Assembly: GCA_017432405.1 (NCBI GenBank)
Contig: JAFRJF010000180.1
Span: 1-35,878, forward strand
DNA length: 35,878 bases
From: Clostridia bacterium
Lineage (GTDB): Bacteria > Bacillota_A > Clostridia > Christensenellales > Aristaeellaceae
Direction of reading: 5' to 3'
Positions 14,577 to 23,033 of the stretch are shown piece by piece. The translations under genes were made by a program, and so were the position numbers. Position 1 is the first letter of the stretch, and each line of letters opens with the position of its first letter. Under the pieces are notes generated by a model. The model did not search any database and was not told the origin of the DNA. It worked only from the letters and a program-made list of their open reading frames with translations.

Positions 14577-15326
14577 TTACGCCTTTTTAACCGTGTCGAA
14601 CTCGAAGGTGTCCAGGAACGCCCGGGCGCGGGGGGTTTGGGGATGATGGAAGAAGTCGGCAGGCCTGCCCTCCTCCACCACCTTCCCCTGCTCCAGGAAC
14701 AGCACCCGGTCGGCCACGGCCTCGGCGAAGCGCATCTCGTGGGTCACGATCAGCATCGTCCGGCCGTCCCGGGCCAGGTCCAGCACCACGTTCAGCACCT
14801 CCCGCACCATCTCCGGGTCCAGGGCTGCGGTGATCTCGTCCAGCAGCAGCAGGCGGGGGCGCATCAGCATGGCCCGCACCAGCGCCACCCGCTGCTTCTG
14901 GCCGCCAGAGAGCTGTCGGGGCAGCGCGTGCAGCTTGTCCGCCAGGCCCACCCTCTTGAGCGCCTGCACGGCCTCGGCTTCCACCTCATTCCTGTTGCGC
15001 TTCAGCGCCTTCACCGGGCCGAGGGACAGGTTGCCCAGCACGTCCATGTGGGGAAACAGATCGTAGCTCTGGAACACCATGCCGATCTGGCGGCGCACCT
15101 GCACCATATCCATGCCGGAGATGGGCGCGCCGTCCAGCAGGATCTCTCCGGAATCCGGCGTCTCCAGGCCGTTGACGCAGCGCAGCAGCGTGCTCTTGCC
15201 GCAGCCGCTGGGCCCGACCACCACCACGACCTCCCCGTCCCCCATGGCCAGGTCGATGCCATCCAGCACGCCGTTGCCGTCAAAGCTCTTTTTCAGGTTC
15301 TTGATATCAAGCACGTATCCGCTCAT
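14577..15326 (-). CDS. Amino-acid ABC transporter ATP-binding protein (GlnQ/TcyN type)
   Basis: 249-residue ATPase of the polar amino-acid uptake family: Walker A GPSGCGKST, Q-loop MVFQSYDLFPHM, signature LSGGQKQR, Walker B LLLLDEITAALDPE and THEMRFA switch region, all intact. The DEITAALDPE variant is common in this family (usually DEPTSALDPE). It starts 1 base after the permease stop, with AGGAGG upstream, and would energise import by the two permeases. Cystine specificity is inferred from the Cys-codon leaders, not from the ATPase itself. Confidence 0.94.
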   Translation of the reverse strand: MSGYVLDIKNLKKSFDGNGVLDGIDLAMGDGEVVVVVGPSGCGKSTLLRCVNGLETPDSGEILLDGAPISGMDMVQVRRQIGMVFQSYDLFPHMDVLGNLSLGPVKALKRNRNEVEAEAVQALKRVGLADKLHALPRQLSGGQKQRVALVRAMLMRPRLLLLDEITAALDPEMVREVLNVVLDLARDGRTMLIVTHEMRFAEAVADRVLFLEQGKVVEEGRPADFFHHPQTPRARAFLDTFEFDTVKKA

Positions 15327-15327
15327 T

Positions 15328-16008
15328 TTAAACCTCCTGACACGCCCACCGCTTCTCCAGGTGCTTTGCCAGCAGCGATATGGGCCAGCAGGCGAAGAAA
15401 TACAGCAGGAACACCGCCCCGTAGACCCACACCGCGCCCTGGGGGGCGTCGTAGCGGGCGGCGTCGATGATCTGGCTGCCCACCTTCAGCACCTCCACCA
15501 CGCCGATCAGCATCACCAGCGAGGTGGTCTTGATCATGCGGGTGGTCAGGTTGATGGCCTGGGGCACCAGCCGCCGGGCCGCCTGGGGCAGCAGCACATG
15601 GGCCCAGACCTGCCCCTGTGTCAGCCCAAGGGCCGCGCCGCTCTCCCGCTGGTGGACGGGGATCGACGTGATCGCCCCGCGCACAAGGTCGCCCATCTCC
15701 CCCGCGCCCCAGAAGGTGAACACGATCACCGCCGCCGTCTCGCCGGACATCTGTAAGTTGAAGGCCTTCGCCATGCCGAAATACACCAGGAACAACAACA
15801 CCAGCTGGGGCACGATGCGCACCGTCTCCAGCCACAGCCGCGTCACCGCCCGAATCACCGGGTTTTTCAGCGTCATCAGCACCCCCACCACCAGCCCCAG
15901 AGCGATGGACAGGGCCACCGATATCAACGACAGCTTCAGCGTCACGCCCAGGCCGCCCAGCAGCCGGGCTGGGTTGTTGCCCTTAAACAGCACCGCCAAA
16001 TCCCGCAT
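15328..16008 (-). CDS. Amino-acid ABC transporter permease, second subunit
   Basis: About 226 residues, HisM/GlnP type, with roughly five membrane helices and the family's ATPase-contact loop (GAALGLTQGQVWAHVLLPQAARRLVPQ region). The start is ATG 16008, preceded by GGAGG; the open frame extends further upstream but without a ribosome site. It overlaps the end of the first permease by 26 bases, suggesting translational coupling. Together the two permeases would form the heterodimeric membrane channel. Confidence 0.92.
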   Translation of the reverse strand: MRDLAVLFKGNNPARLLGGLGVTLKLSLISVALSIALGLVVGVLMTLKNPVIRAVTRLWLETVRIVPQLVLLFLVYFGMAKAFNLQMSGETAAVIVFTFWGAGEMGDLVRGAITSIPVHQRESGAALGLTQGQVWAHVLLPQAARRLVPQAINLTTRMIKTTSLVMLIGVVEVLKVGSQIIDAARYDAPQGAVWVYGAVFLLYFFACWPISLLAKHLEKRWACQEV

Positions 16009-16648
16009 GGCGCAGCCTCCTCTCCAGCAGTGTGAACACAATCGATATCGGCAGCAGCAGCGTCAGGTACGCCAGCGTCAGCATAAGCAGCGCCTCGTCC
16101 GTCTTGTAGTACATGCCGATCAGGTCCTTCGCCACGTACATCAGGTCCGCCAGCGCCACGGCGCTGAAAACACTGGTCTCCTTGATCAGGAACACGGCAT
16201 TCGCGCCGATGGAGGGGATGGCCGTGGCCAGCCCCTGGGGCAGGATCACGTAGCGCAGGTTTTGCATCGGCGTGAGGCCGATGCACATGCCCGATTCCTG
16301 CTGGACCCTGTCCACCGACTCCAGCCCGCTGCGCAGCGATTCCGCCATGTAGGCCCCTCCCAGGAAGGTGAGCCCCGTCACCGCGCAGGTCTCGGCGTCC
16401 AGCTTGATCCCCACCTTCGGCAAACCGAAGTACAGGAAGAACAGCTGCACCAGCAGCGGGGTGTTGCGGGCCAGCTCGATATAGACCCCCGCGACCCTGT
16501 CCAGCACCGGCACCCGGAAGTGCCGCGCCATGCAGCACAGCGCCCCCACCACCAGCGACAGCGCGATGCCCGCCACGCCCAGCCGCAGCGTAAGGCCGGC
16601 GGCCTTCACGTACATGGGCAGGAATTTGACCATAAAGGACGTATCCAA
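15983..16648 (-). CDS. Amino-acid ABC transporter permease, first subunit
   Basis: About 221 residues with five hydrophobic helices and the EAA-like loop ESGMCIGLTPMQNLRYVILPQ. Start chosen at TTG 16648, because AAGGAGGT lies 7-8 bases before it. The frame is open further upstream through a terminator and leader region, including an ATG at 16724 that overlaps the leader stop (ATGA), but those codons lack a ribosome site and do not look like permease sequence. It is the first structural gene after the Cys-Cys leader at 16720-16800. Confidence 0.88.
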   Translation of the reverse strand: MDTSFMVKFLPMYVKAAGLTLRLGVAGIALSLVVGALCCMARHFRVPVLDRVAGVYIELARNTPLLVQLFFLYFGLPKVGIKLDAETCAVTGLTFLGGAYMAESLRSGLESVDRVQQESGMCIGLTPMQNLRYVILPQGLATAIPSIGANAVFLIKETSVFSAVALADLMYVAKDLIGMYYKTDEALLMLTLAYLTLLLPISIVFTLLERRLRHAGFGGAV

Positions 16649-16670
16649 GGAAGCGACCTCCTTCATTGCA

Positions 16671-16697
16671 TAAAGAAACAGCGGCCCGCAGCCGCTG
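16671..16697 (-). terminator. Leader terminator before the permease genes
   Basis: CAGCGGC (16679-16685) and GCCGCTG (16691-16697) form a 7-bp stem with a 5-base loop, followed in the reading direction by TTTCTTTA (16678-16671). It lies between the Cys-Cys leader peptide and the permease ribosome site, the expected place for an attenuator. CCGCAG in the leader, just after the tandem Cys codons, is complementary to CTGCGG in the loop and arm; this alternative pairing is weaker than in the 14.4-kb leader. Confidence 0.7.
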
Positions 16698-16719
16698 CAA
16701 CAGTCAATCCAAGCTTGGT

Positions 16720-16800
16720 TCATCGGCGCGCAGGCAAAGCAAAGCTGGCCCTGCGGCAACAGCCCAGGGCATACACGCCGAAAAAGCGGTTCCGTGCCAT
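16720..16800 (-). CDS. Leader peptide with tandem Cys codons (candidate attenuator)
   Basis: 26-codon frame from ATG 16800 to TGA 16720. AAGGAGG (16809-16815) lies 8 bases before the ATG and about where transcription should begin, so the message would start almost at its ribosome site. Residues 14-15 are Cys-Cys (TGT TGC) in the stretch ALGCCRRAS. It is preceded by a perfect promoter and followed by a terminator, then by the permease and ATPase genes. This mirrors the arrangement at 14430-14504, which supports a common cysteine-sensing mechanism. Only two Cys codons are present, so this leader is weaker evidence by itself. Confidence 0.65.
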   Translation of the reverse strand: MARNRFFGVYALGCCRRASFALPARR

Positions 16801-16823
16801 ATCCTGCGCCTCCTTCATGTATG

Positions 16824-16852
16824 AGTATAAGGCTATTTGCCCAGTATGTCAA
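16824..16852 (-). promoter_or_regulatory. Promoter of the permease/ATPase operon
   Basis: TTGACA (16847-16852), a 17-base spacer and TATACT (16824-16829) on the minus strand. Predicted start near 16817, directly before the leader ribosome site. Confidence 0.87.
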
Positions 16853-16892
16853 TAGTTTTATTTAAGATTTAATGGAGGGGGGACGGTGTTAA

Positions 16893-16927
16893 TTCCGATT
16901 TGTCGTCCCACGACCGATAAGTATTTG
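16893..16927. repeat. Degenerate copy of the GATTTGTCG hairpin
   Basis: CCGATTTGTCG TCCCA CGACCGAT and a following AAGTATTTG resemble the hairpin at 179-205 and its flank. It lies just beyond the divIB stop and may still act as a weak terminator for the dcw cluster; the stem is shorter. Confidence 0.4.
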
Positions 16928-16936
16928 CCTCTCCCG

Positions 16937-17761
16937 TCAGCTCTCCGGCGCGTTCGTCGGCTCCGGCACGGCGGTGGCCTCTGCGCTCTGCGCGGAGGCA
17001 TCGTAGCCGTAGCGCTTCGGATCCGGCTCGACCGTTGCCTCCGGGATATAGTCGGCCTTTCTGCCGCTGTACACGTCCAGCTTGCCGCCCCGCTCGCCCC
17101 TGGCCTCCAGGTCGGAGAGCGCCGCGGCCATCCAGGCGATCTTGTCCGGCATGTTTTCCGTGTTCCCCAGCAGCACCGTCACGCCGGTGCGGGTGATGAT
17201 GCGCAGATCCTCGATGTCCTCCACGCTGATCTCCGAAGCGTACTGCGTGGCCCCCCGGGCCTTCAGCGCCTCCAGCACCGCCTCCATGGCCCCGCAACGG
17301 CCGTCGGCTGTATCCAGCTGGCGTCCCAGCGTGTAATAGGAGGCCCGCAGCCCGCTGACATAGGGCAGGCTCTCCGGCATCTGGTCGAGCACCTGGGCCA
17401 CATAGCCCGCCGAATCCAGCACCAGCACCCTGCCGCCCTGAAGCATCACCGCGTCGTGACTGCGGGGGCGCACCGTCAGCAGGATCTGGTTTGGGTAGCG
17501 CTTTTCAAGGTCCACAAAGGCCAGCCGGCCGTCGCTCTCCACGGACAGGCGCACCTGCTCCGCGTCCACCCGGCCCATGGAGCCGCCCAGGCGTATCTCG
17601 CTCAGCCGCAGCACGTCGCTGGCCGGGATCTGCCCCGCGCCCTCCACCTGCACGCCCCGCACCACGAACACCACCCGCGCCAGCAGCACCCAGAGCGCGA
17701 TTCCCAGCACGGCGATGGCGATCAGAAGGGGCCAGGGGGATTGCTTCTTTTTCCTGCGCAT
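16937..17761 (-). CDS. divIB: Cell-division protein FtsQ/DivIB
   Basis: About 274 residues: short basic cytoplasmic tail, one membrane helix (about 15-35), a POTRA-type domain starting with VRGVQVEGAGQIPASDVLRLS, then the FtsQ/DivIB domain and a Pro/Glu/Ala-rich tail. It links the divisome to FtsL and DivIC outside the membrane. It closes the dcw cluster. ATG 17761 has GAGG 6 bases upstream; ATG 17773 would overlap ftsW by 11 bases and has no ribosome site. murG, which often lies between ftsW and divIB, is absent here. Confidence 0.88.
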   Translation of the reverse strand: MRRKKKQSPWPLLIAIAVLGIALWVLLARVVFVVRGVQVEGAGQIPASDVLRLSEIRLGGSMGRVDAEQVRLSVESDGRLAFVDLEKRYPNQILLTVRPRSHDAVMLQGGRVLVLDSAGYVAQVLDQMPESLPYVSGLRASYYTLGRQLDTADGRCGAMEAVLEALKARGATQYASEISVEDIEDLRIITRTGVTVLLGNTENMPDKIAWMAAALSDLEARGERGGKLDVYSGRKADYIPEATVEPDPKRYGYDASAQSAEATAVPEPTNAPES

Positions 17762-17762
17762 G

Positions 17763-18926
17763 TTATTCCTCATTTTTCGAAATGTTCATCAGCACCGCCA
17801 CCGCCGCCATCAATATGCTGACGGAGGTGCCGCCGGCGCTGAAGAAGGGCAGGGGCAGGCCGGTGGTGGGCATCATGCCGATCACCACGGCCACGTTCAG
17901 CACGCACTGCACGCCGATCATACAGGTGATTCCCCCGGCCAGCATGGCCCCGAAGCGGTCCGGGCAGCGCATGGCCACCCGCAGGCCGAAGAACAGGAAG
18001 GCCCCGAACAGCGCCAGCACCGCCATGCAGCCCACCCAGCCCAGGTCCTCCCCCACCACGGCGAATATGAAGTCGGATTCCGGATAGGGCAGGAAGGCGA
18101 ACTTCTGCCGCCCCATGCCCGGGCCCATGCCGAACAGGCCGCCGGAGCCGAAGGCCAGCAGCGACTGGGAGAGCTGGTAGCCCTCGTTGGTCATGAAGTC
18201 GAAGGGGTGGCGGAAGGACATCAGCCGCGCCCGGCGGTAGTCCTCGGACAGGGCGTAAAAAGTGCCCAGCGCCATGCCCGCCGCGCCGACCAGGCCCAGA
18301 TGCGCCCAGCGGGCCCCGGCGATCATCACCATCACGGCGGTGACGATCAGTATGCTGCCCGCGGTGGACAGGTTCGGCTGCATCAGTATCAGCAGGAACA
18401 CGATCCCCGGCAACAGGAACAGCGGCACGAGGCCCCGGAAGAACCGGGTCACGTCCCGCCGCTTCTGACTGAGGGCCCGGGCGAGGTAGACGATCATCGC
18501 GTACTTCGCCAGCTCCGAGGGCTGGAAGCTGACCGGCCCCAGCCGCAGCCAGCGCCGGGAGCCGTTCAGCATCTTGCCGATGCCCGGCACCGCCACCAGC
18601 GCCAGCATCACCAGGCTGACCGCCAGCAGCCCGCCGCACAGCCAGGGCCTGGCCAGTATCCGATAATCGATCCGCAGGATCACCAGCATCGCCGCCGCGC
18701 CCACGCCCACGCCGAACAGCTGGGAGAGCACCTCCGAAAGCGCGCCGCCGTGGTCCTGGGCGTTGTAGTAGCTGGCGGCGTACAGCGTCGCCAGGCCCGT
18801 CACCAGCAACAGCGCCGTGGTGAGCATAAGGCCCCGGTCCACGCCCGCGAACATGCCCCCCGTTGTATCTCTCTTCGCGGCGACCTGCCGCGCGTCATTG
18901 GCCCCGGATGCGGGCCGCAGGATCAA
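17763..18926 (-). CDS. ftsW: FtsW/SpoVE-family septal peptidoglycan glycosyltransferase
   Basis: SEDS polymerase of up to 387 residues with about ten membrane helices. Family landmarks include GSRRWLRLGPVSFQPSELAK, HPFDFMTNEGYQLSQSLLAFGSGGLFGMGPG, LPYPESDFIFAVVGEDLGW and PTTGLPLPFFSAGGTS. It polymerises lipid II together with the SpoVD/PBP2-like transpeptidase in the same cluster. TTG 18926 overlaps the murD stop (TTGA). An internal ATG at 18854, just before the first helix, is an alternative start. SpoVE cannot be separated from FtsW by sequence inspection. Confidence 0.93.
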   Translation of the reverse strand: MILRPASGANDARQVAAKRDTTGGMFAGVDRGLMLTTALLLVTGLATLYAASYYNAQDHGGALSEVLSQLFGVGVGAAAMLVILRIDYRILARPWLCGGLLAVSLVMLALVAVPGIGKMLNGSRRWLRLGPVSFQPSELAKYAMIVYLARALSQKRRDVTRFFRGLVPLFLLPGIVFLLILMQPNLSTAGSILIVTAVMVMIAGARWAHLGLVGAAGMALGTFYALSEDYRRARLMSFRHPFDFMTNEGYQLSQSLLAFGSGGLFGMGPGMGRQKFAFLPYPESDFIFAVVGEDLGWVGCMAVLALFGAFLFFGLRVAMRCPDRFGAMLAGGITCMIGVQCVLNVAVVIGMMPTTGLPLPFFSAGGTSVSILMAAVAVLMNISKNEE

Positions 18927-20296
18927 GCCCGCCGGCCCTCCAGGCGATTCACGATGTCCTTGAAGATGCGGCCCCGCTCCTCGTAGTCCTTGAACATGTC
19001 GAAGGATGCGCAGCTGGGCGAGAGCAGCACGTTGCCGCCGGGGTTCGCCAGCTCGAAGGCCTTCTCCACCGCAGCCCGGAAGTCGTAGCCGGCGTGGACC
19101 CAGGCGTGATAGCCCACCTTCTCAAGGGTCTGCTCGCACTGCTTCGCGGTATCCCCGATCAGCACGATCCGGGATATGGGGCACTTCAAAATCTCCTCGC
19201 ACAGCGGGGTAAAGTCGGTGTGCTTGTCGTAGCCGCCCAGGATCAGCACCGTGGGGCGCTTCATGGCCCGCACGGCCTGTATGCTGGAATCCACGTTTGT
19301 GCCCTTGGAGTCGTTGATGAAGCGCACGCCGTCCAGCTCCCGCACGAATTCAATGCGGTGCTCCACACCCTTGAAGGTGCGCAGCGTGTGGCGGATCACC
19401 GGCGCGGGGATGCCCGCCGCCATGGCCATGGCCGTGGCCGCAAGGGCGTTCTTCAGGTTGTGCTCGCCGGGGATGTACACCTCCTCGGCGGGGCAGACGG
19501 GCTTGCTGTCCTGGGGCGTGCCGTAGACGATGCTGCCGTCCTGCACGAAGGCCCCGAAGGGCACCGGGTTGCGGGAGGAGAACCAGGCCACCCGGCACTT
19601 CACCCGGTTGGCCATATCCTTGGTGACGGGATCGTCCCAGTTCAGCACCACCACGTCGTCGCCGGCGCAGTTCTCAAAGATGCGCTCCTTCAGCGCTATG
19701 TATTTTTCCATGGTGCCGTGGCGGTTCAGGTGATCCTCGGAGATGTTCAGCACCGCGCAGATGGCGGGATGGAACTCGGAGGAGGTCTCCATCATGAAGG
19801 AGGAGATCTCGCAAACGGTCACGTCCCCCGGCTTCATCTCCCCCGCCGCGCCGCTGTAGGGCGTGCCGATGTTGCCCACCACGAAGGTGCGCCGCCCGGC
19901 GTTTTTGAAGATCTCGCCCAGCAGCGTGGTGGTGGTGGTCTTGCCGTTGGTGCCGGTGATGGCCAGCAGCAGGCCCCTGGCCTCGCGGTAGGCGTACTCG
20001 ATCTCGCCCATCACCTCCACGCCCAGCGCCTTTGCCCGGACGACGGCGGGATGCTCCACCGGGATGCCGGGACTGACGATCAGCGCGTCCATGCCCTCCA
20101 CCAGGTTTTCCGGGTGCTTCTCGCCCAGGCACAGCACCGCGCCGGCGGCCTTCAGGTCGTCCAGCGCGCCATTGAAATCCGCCTCGGCCTTGCCGTCGCA
20201 GATATACACCTTCGCGCCTCTCTGCAGCAGCAGCCGCGCCGCCGCGATGCCGCTGCGGGCCATGCCGAAGACGAGAACCTTCTTGTCCTTCATCAT
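18923..20296 (-). CDS. murD: UDP-N-acetylmuramoylalanine--D-glutamate ligase
   Basis: 457-residue cytoplasmic Mur ligase that adds D-Glu to UDP-MurNAc-L-Ala. The ATP loop GTNGKTTTTT is at about 115-124, and ISEDHLNRHGTMEKYIALKERIF and RFINDSKGTNVDSS (which contains the MurD DSKxTN signature) follow. Length is normal for the family. AAAGGGGG lies upstream of the ATG. It follows mraY after a gap holding an inverted-repeat spacer and overlaps ftsW by 4 bases. Confidence 0.97.
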   Translation of the reverse strand: MMKDKKVLVFGMARSGIAAARLLLQRGAKVYICDGKAEADFNGALDDLKAAGAVLCLGEKHPENLVEGMDALIVSPGIPVEHPAVVRAKALGVEVMGEIEYAYREARGLLLAITGTNGKTTTTTLLGEIFKNAGRRTFVVGNIGTPYSGAAGEMKPGDVTVCEISSFMMETSSEFHPAICAVLNISEDHLNRHGTMEKYIALKERIFENCAGDDVVVLNWDDPVTKDMANRVKCRVAWFSSRNPVPFGAFVQDGSIVYGTPQDSKPVCPAEEVYIPGEHNLKNALAATAMAMAAGIPAPVIRHTLRTFKGVEHRIEFVRELDGVRFINDSKGTNVDSSIQAVRAMKRPTVLILGGYDKHTDFTPLCEEILKCPISRIVLIGDTAKQCEQTLEKVGYHAWVHAGYDFRAAVEKAFELANPGGNVLLSPSCASFDMFKDYEERGRIFKDIVNRLEGRRA

Positions 20297-20318
20297 ATTC
20301 CGAATCCCCCTTTAATCA

Positions 20319-20394
20319 ATGGTAAATGGGAAATGGGAAACACTGTGGATGACTGCCTGAAGCAATCCATCATTTCCCATTTCCCATTTGCCAT
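20319..20394. repeat. GGGAAAT-type inverted repeat between mraY and murD
   Basis: Two 22-base arms, 20319-20340 and 20373-20394, are complementary except for one mismatch. Each arm is built from tandem AAATGGG/CCCATTT units, and the arms enclose a 32-base loop. This AT-rich pseudo-palindrome interrupts an otherwise tight operon and would form a strong RNA hairpin. It shares design but not sequence with 5747-5844. Confidence 0.7.
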
Positions 20395-20408
20395 TTCCAT
20401 CTTTGTTT

Positions 20409-21404
20409 TTACGCGACAAATCCCAGCAGCGCGATCAGGCACAGCACGGCGGTGACGATATAGTACATCGCCACGATGCTGGTCTCGGGCATGCCGCTGA
20501 GCTCGAAGTGGTGGTGCAGCGGCGCCATCTTGAAGAAGCGTTTGCCGTGGGTCGCCCGGAAGTAGGCGAACTGGATCAGGTCCGACAGGCTGGACAGCAC
20601 CATCGCCAGGGCGATGATGGGCAGCAGCAGCGACAGCCGGGTCACCAGCGTCATCCCCACCAGCGCGCCGCCGATGAAGAAGGAGCCCACGTCGCCCATG
20701 AACACCCGGGCCGGGTGGGAATTGTAGCGCAAAAAGCCCAGCAGGCCGCCCACCATCGCGCCGCCGAAGATGGCCACGTTCAAAAGATTGTCATTCTGGG
20801 CCGGATTGGCCGCCGCCAGGGCCACGCAGATCAGCGCCATGGTCACGAAGTCGAACAGCGCGCAGCCGCCCAGCAGCCCGTCCAGGCCGTCCAGCAGGTT
20901 GGCGGAGTTCACCGTACCCACCAGCACGAATACCATCACCGGGATGTAGAACCAGCCCAGGTTCCACTCCACGTTGACGAAGGGCACCGTCAGGGACGAG
21001 CCGATGTTGGGGTTGAAGTAGGCCCAGAAGGCCAGCGCTATGGACAGCACGATCTGGGGCGCCAGCTTCTGCTTGGGCGTCAATCCCTCGGCCCGGTGCA
21101 GCCTGATCTTGATCCAGTCGTCCACGAAGCCGATCAGGCCGAAGCCCAGCGCCGACACCAGCGCCATCAGCATGAGATCCCAGCGGGCGGTGCCGTAGGA
21201 AAAGGCCAGCGTGGCGATCAGCGCCGGGACGGCGAATATGATGCCGCCCATCTGGGGCGTGCCCTGCTTCTTCTTGTGGGTCTGGGGGCCGAGCTCGTAG
21301 ATCTCCTTGCCGAACTTCATCCGCTTCAGCCACGGGATCACGATTGGGCCCAGCACGATCGCCATCGCGAAGGACGCCAACACCGTCCAGATCAGTCTTT
21401 GCAT
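20409..21404 (-). CDS. mraY: Phospho-MurNAc-pentapeptide transferase
   Basis: 331-residue integral membrane enzyme with about ten helices that makes lipid I from UDP-MurNAc-pentapeptide and undecaprenyl phosphate. Family motifs seen: the KKKQGTPQMGG segment, FVDDWIKI (catalytic Asp pair region), NSANLLDGLDGL (Mg-binding Asp), the FMGDVGSFFIGGAL segment and MAPLHHHFELSG near the end. Length is normal. It lies between murE and murD; murF, which usually precedes it, is missing. Confidence 0.97.
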   Translation of the reverse strand: MQRLIWTVLASFAMAIVLGPIVIPWLKRMKFGKEIYELGPQTHKKKQGTPQMGGIIFAVPALIATLAFSYGTARWDLMLMALVSALGFGLIGFVDDWIKIRLHRAEGLTPKQKLAPQIVLSIALAFWAYFNPNIGSSLTVPFVNVEWNLGWFYIPVMVFVLVGTVNSANLLDGLDGLLGGCALFDFVTMALICVALAAANPAQNDNLLNVAIFGGAMVGGLLGFLRYNSHPARVFMGDVGSFFIGGALVGMTLVTRLSLLLPIIALAMVLSSLSDLIQFAYFRATHGKRFFKMAPLHHHFELSGMPETSIVAMYYIVTAVLCLIALLGFVA

Positions 21405-21487
21405 GTTATCTTATGTTCCCCTCTCATTTAGAGTTCACAGATAAGTAAGCTTTCTGCACTCAACACTTTACGCTTAACTTCCAGCTC

Positions 21488-22939
21488 TCACATTTCCTCC
21501 AGCAGCTCCCGCACGACCACCTTTTCGTCGAAGGGGTGCTTTTCGCCGCGGATCTCCTGGTAGGTCTCGTGTCCCTTGCCGGCCAGCACCACCACGTCGC
21601 CCGCGCCGGCGAACTTCAGCGCGTAGCGGATGGCCTCCCGGCGGTTCTCGATCACCACGTACTCGCAGCCGGTGGGCTTGATGCCCGCCTCGATGGCGTT
21701 CAGTATGTCCATGGGGTCCTCGTTGCGGGGGTTGTCGCTGGTCAGTATGCAGTAATCCGCCAGCTCGCCGGCGATCTCGCCCATCACCGGGCGCTTGCCC
21801 CGGTCACGGTCCCCGCCGCAGCCGAACAGCGCGATCATGCGACCCTTGGTGGTCTGGCGCACCGCCTTCAGTATGTTCTCAAGGCTGTCCGGGGAATGGG
21901 CATAGTCCAGTATCACCCGGTAGGGGGTGCCGGTATCCAGCAGCTCGATGCGCCCGGGCACGTTGTACACGCTCTCCAGGCCCTGGCGAATGCTCTCGGG
22001 CCCAGCCCCGGCGCAGATGCAGATGCCCGCCGCCATCAGTGCGTTGTAGACGTTGAATATACCCGCCAGGTGCAGCGATATGGTGGTGCGGAAGCGCTTG
22101 TGCCAGGTCATCAGGAAGCTGCAGCCCCGCTCGCCGATCTCGATGTCGTTGGCGTAGACGTCGCTGCTCTCCCGGATGCCGATGCGCATGGCCTGGCGGC
22201 CCAGCGCCCGCACGCCTGTGCTGACCCGCTCGTCGTCCACGTTGTAGACGATATTCTCGCACACGTCGGGGGCCAACAGCCTCATCTTCGCGGCGAAGTA
22301 GGCGTCCAGGTCCGCAAAGTAGTCCAGGTGGTCCTGGGAAAAATTCGAGAACGCCGCCACCTTGAACTTCACGCCCGCCAGCCGGTGCATGTCCAGCGCG
22401 TGGGCTGAGACCTCCATGATCACGCACTCCATGCCCGCGTCCACCATGCGCCGCAGCAGCGTCTGGGTCTCGATTGGGTCCGGGGTGGTCAGCCGGTTGG
22501 GGATGGTCTCGTCGCCGATCATCGAACAGACGGTGCCGATCAGCCCGGTCTTTACGCCCGCGGCCTCCATGATGGCCTTGACCAGGAAGCTGGTGGTGGT
22601 CTTGCCCTTGGTGCCGGTGATGCCCAGCATCATCAGCTTTTCCGAGGGGTTGCCGAAGTATTCGGAGGCGACGTAGGAGACCGCCACGCGCACGTCTTCC
22701 ACCTTCACCTGGGGCACGTCCAGCGGCAGGAAGCGCTCGACCACCAGGGCCGACGCGCCCTTTTCCACGACCTGCGGGGCAAAGTCGTGGGCATCCATGT
22801 GCAGGCCGGGGGTGCAGAAGAACAGCGCGCCTGGCGTCGCCCGCCTGGAATCGACGCACAGCTCCGATATCTCGATGTCTGTATTGCCCTTCGTACTGAC
22901 CTCTCCGGGAATCCTCCCGATCAGCGCTTTCAGTTTCAT
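21488..22939 (-). CDS. murE: UDP-MurNAc-tripeptide synthetase MurE, meso-DAP type
   Basis: 483-residue Mur ligase. The P-loop GTKGKTTT is at 109-116, the YAHSPDSLENIL region at about 346-357 and DNPR at 402-405. DNPR is the motif of enzymes that add meso-diaminopimelate, whereas lysine-adding enzymes carry other residues at that position, so the wall is probably A1-gamma DAP type. GGGGGAGG precedes the ATG. The gap to mraY (21405-21487) is AT-rich with no clear gene or hairpin. Confidence 0.96.
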   Translation of the reverse strand: MKLKALIGRIPGEVSTKGNTDIEISELCVDSRRATPGALFFCTPGLHMDAHDFAPQVVEKGASALVVERFLPLDVPQVKVEDVRVAVSYVASEYFGNPSEKLMMLGITGTKGKTTTSFLVKAIMEAAGVKTGLIGTVCSMIGDETIPNRLTTPDPIETQTLLRRMVDAGMECVIMEVSAHALDMHRLAGVKFKVAAFSNFSQDHLDYFADLDAYFAAKMRLLAPDVCENIVYNVDDERVSTGVRALGRQAMRIGIRESSDVYANDIEIGERGCSFLMTWHKRFRTTISLHLAGIFNVYNALMAAGICICAGAGPESIRQGLESVYNVPGRIELLDTGTPYRVILDYAHSPDSLENILKAVRQTTKGRMIALFGCGGDRDRGKRPVMGEIAGELADYCILTSDNPRNEDPMDILNAIEAGIKPTGCEYVVIENRREAIRYALKFAGAGDVVVLAGKGHETYQEIRGEKHPFDEKVVVRELLEEM

Positions 22940-22979
22940 CCGACAGCCTCCCCCAGAATGACTCTATGTATAAGTATCG

Positions 22980-23024
22980 ATCGCTGTGCATTCCTGGCGG
23001 CCTGAAGGCCGCCGTTACAGCGAT
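22980..23024. other. Nested hairpin between PBP and murE
   Basis: Inner stem GGCGGCC-TGAA-GGCCGCC (22996-23013) lies inside an outer stem ATCGCTGT/ACAGCGAT (22980-22987 with 23017-23024). It sits just after the PASTA coding end and before the murE ribosome site. No T-run follows, so it may be a processing or stability element rather than a terminator. Confidence 0.45.
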
Positions 23025-23033
23025 ATCGTCGCG

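Noticed and set aside
16649..16724. Upstream extension of the first permease from ATG 16724 (with a CCSGC stretch)
   Set aside because: The frame is open and overlaps the leader stop, but no ribosome site precedes it, it reads through the terminator stem, and the residues do not look like a permease N-terminus. AAGGAGGT before TTG 16648 is a better start. Translational coupling from the leader cannot be fully excluded.
21405..21487. AT-rich gap between mraY and murE as a third repeat-built spacer
   Set aside because: It has ACTCAACACTTTACGC-like runs but no clear complementary arms, so I could not support a hairpin or repeat.
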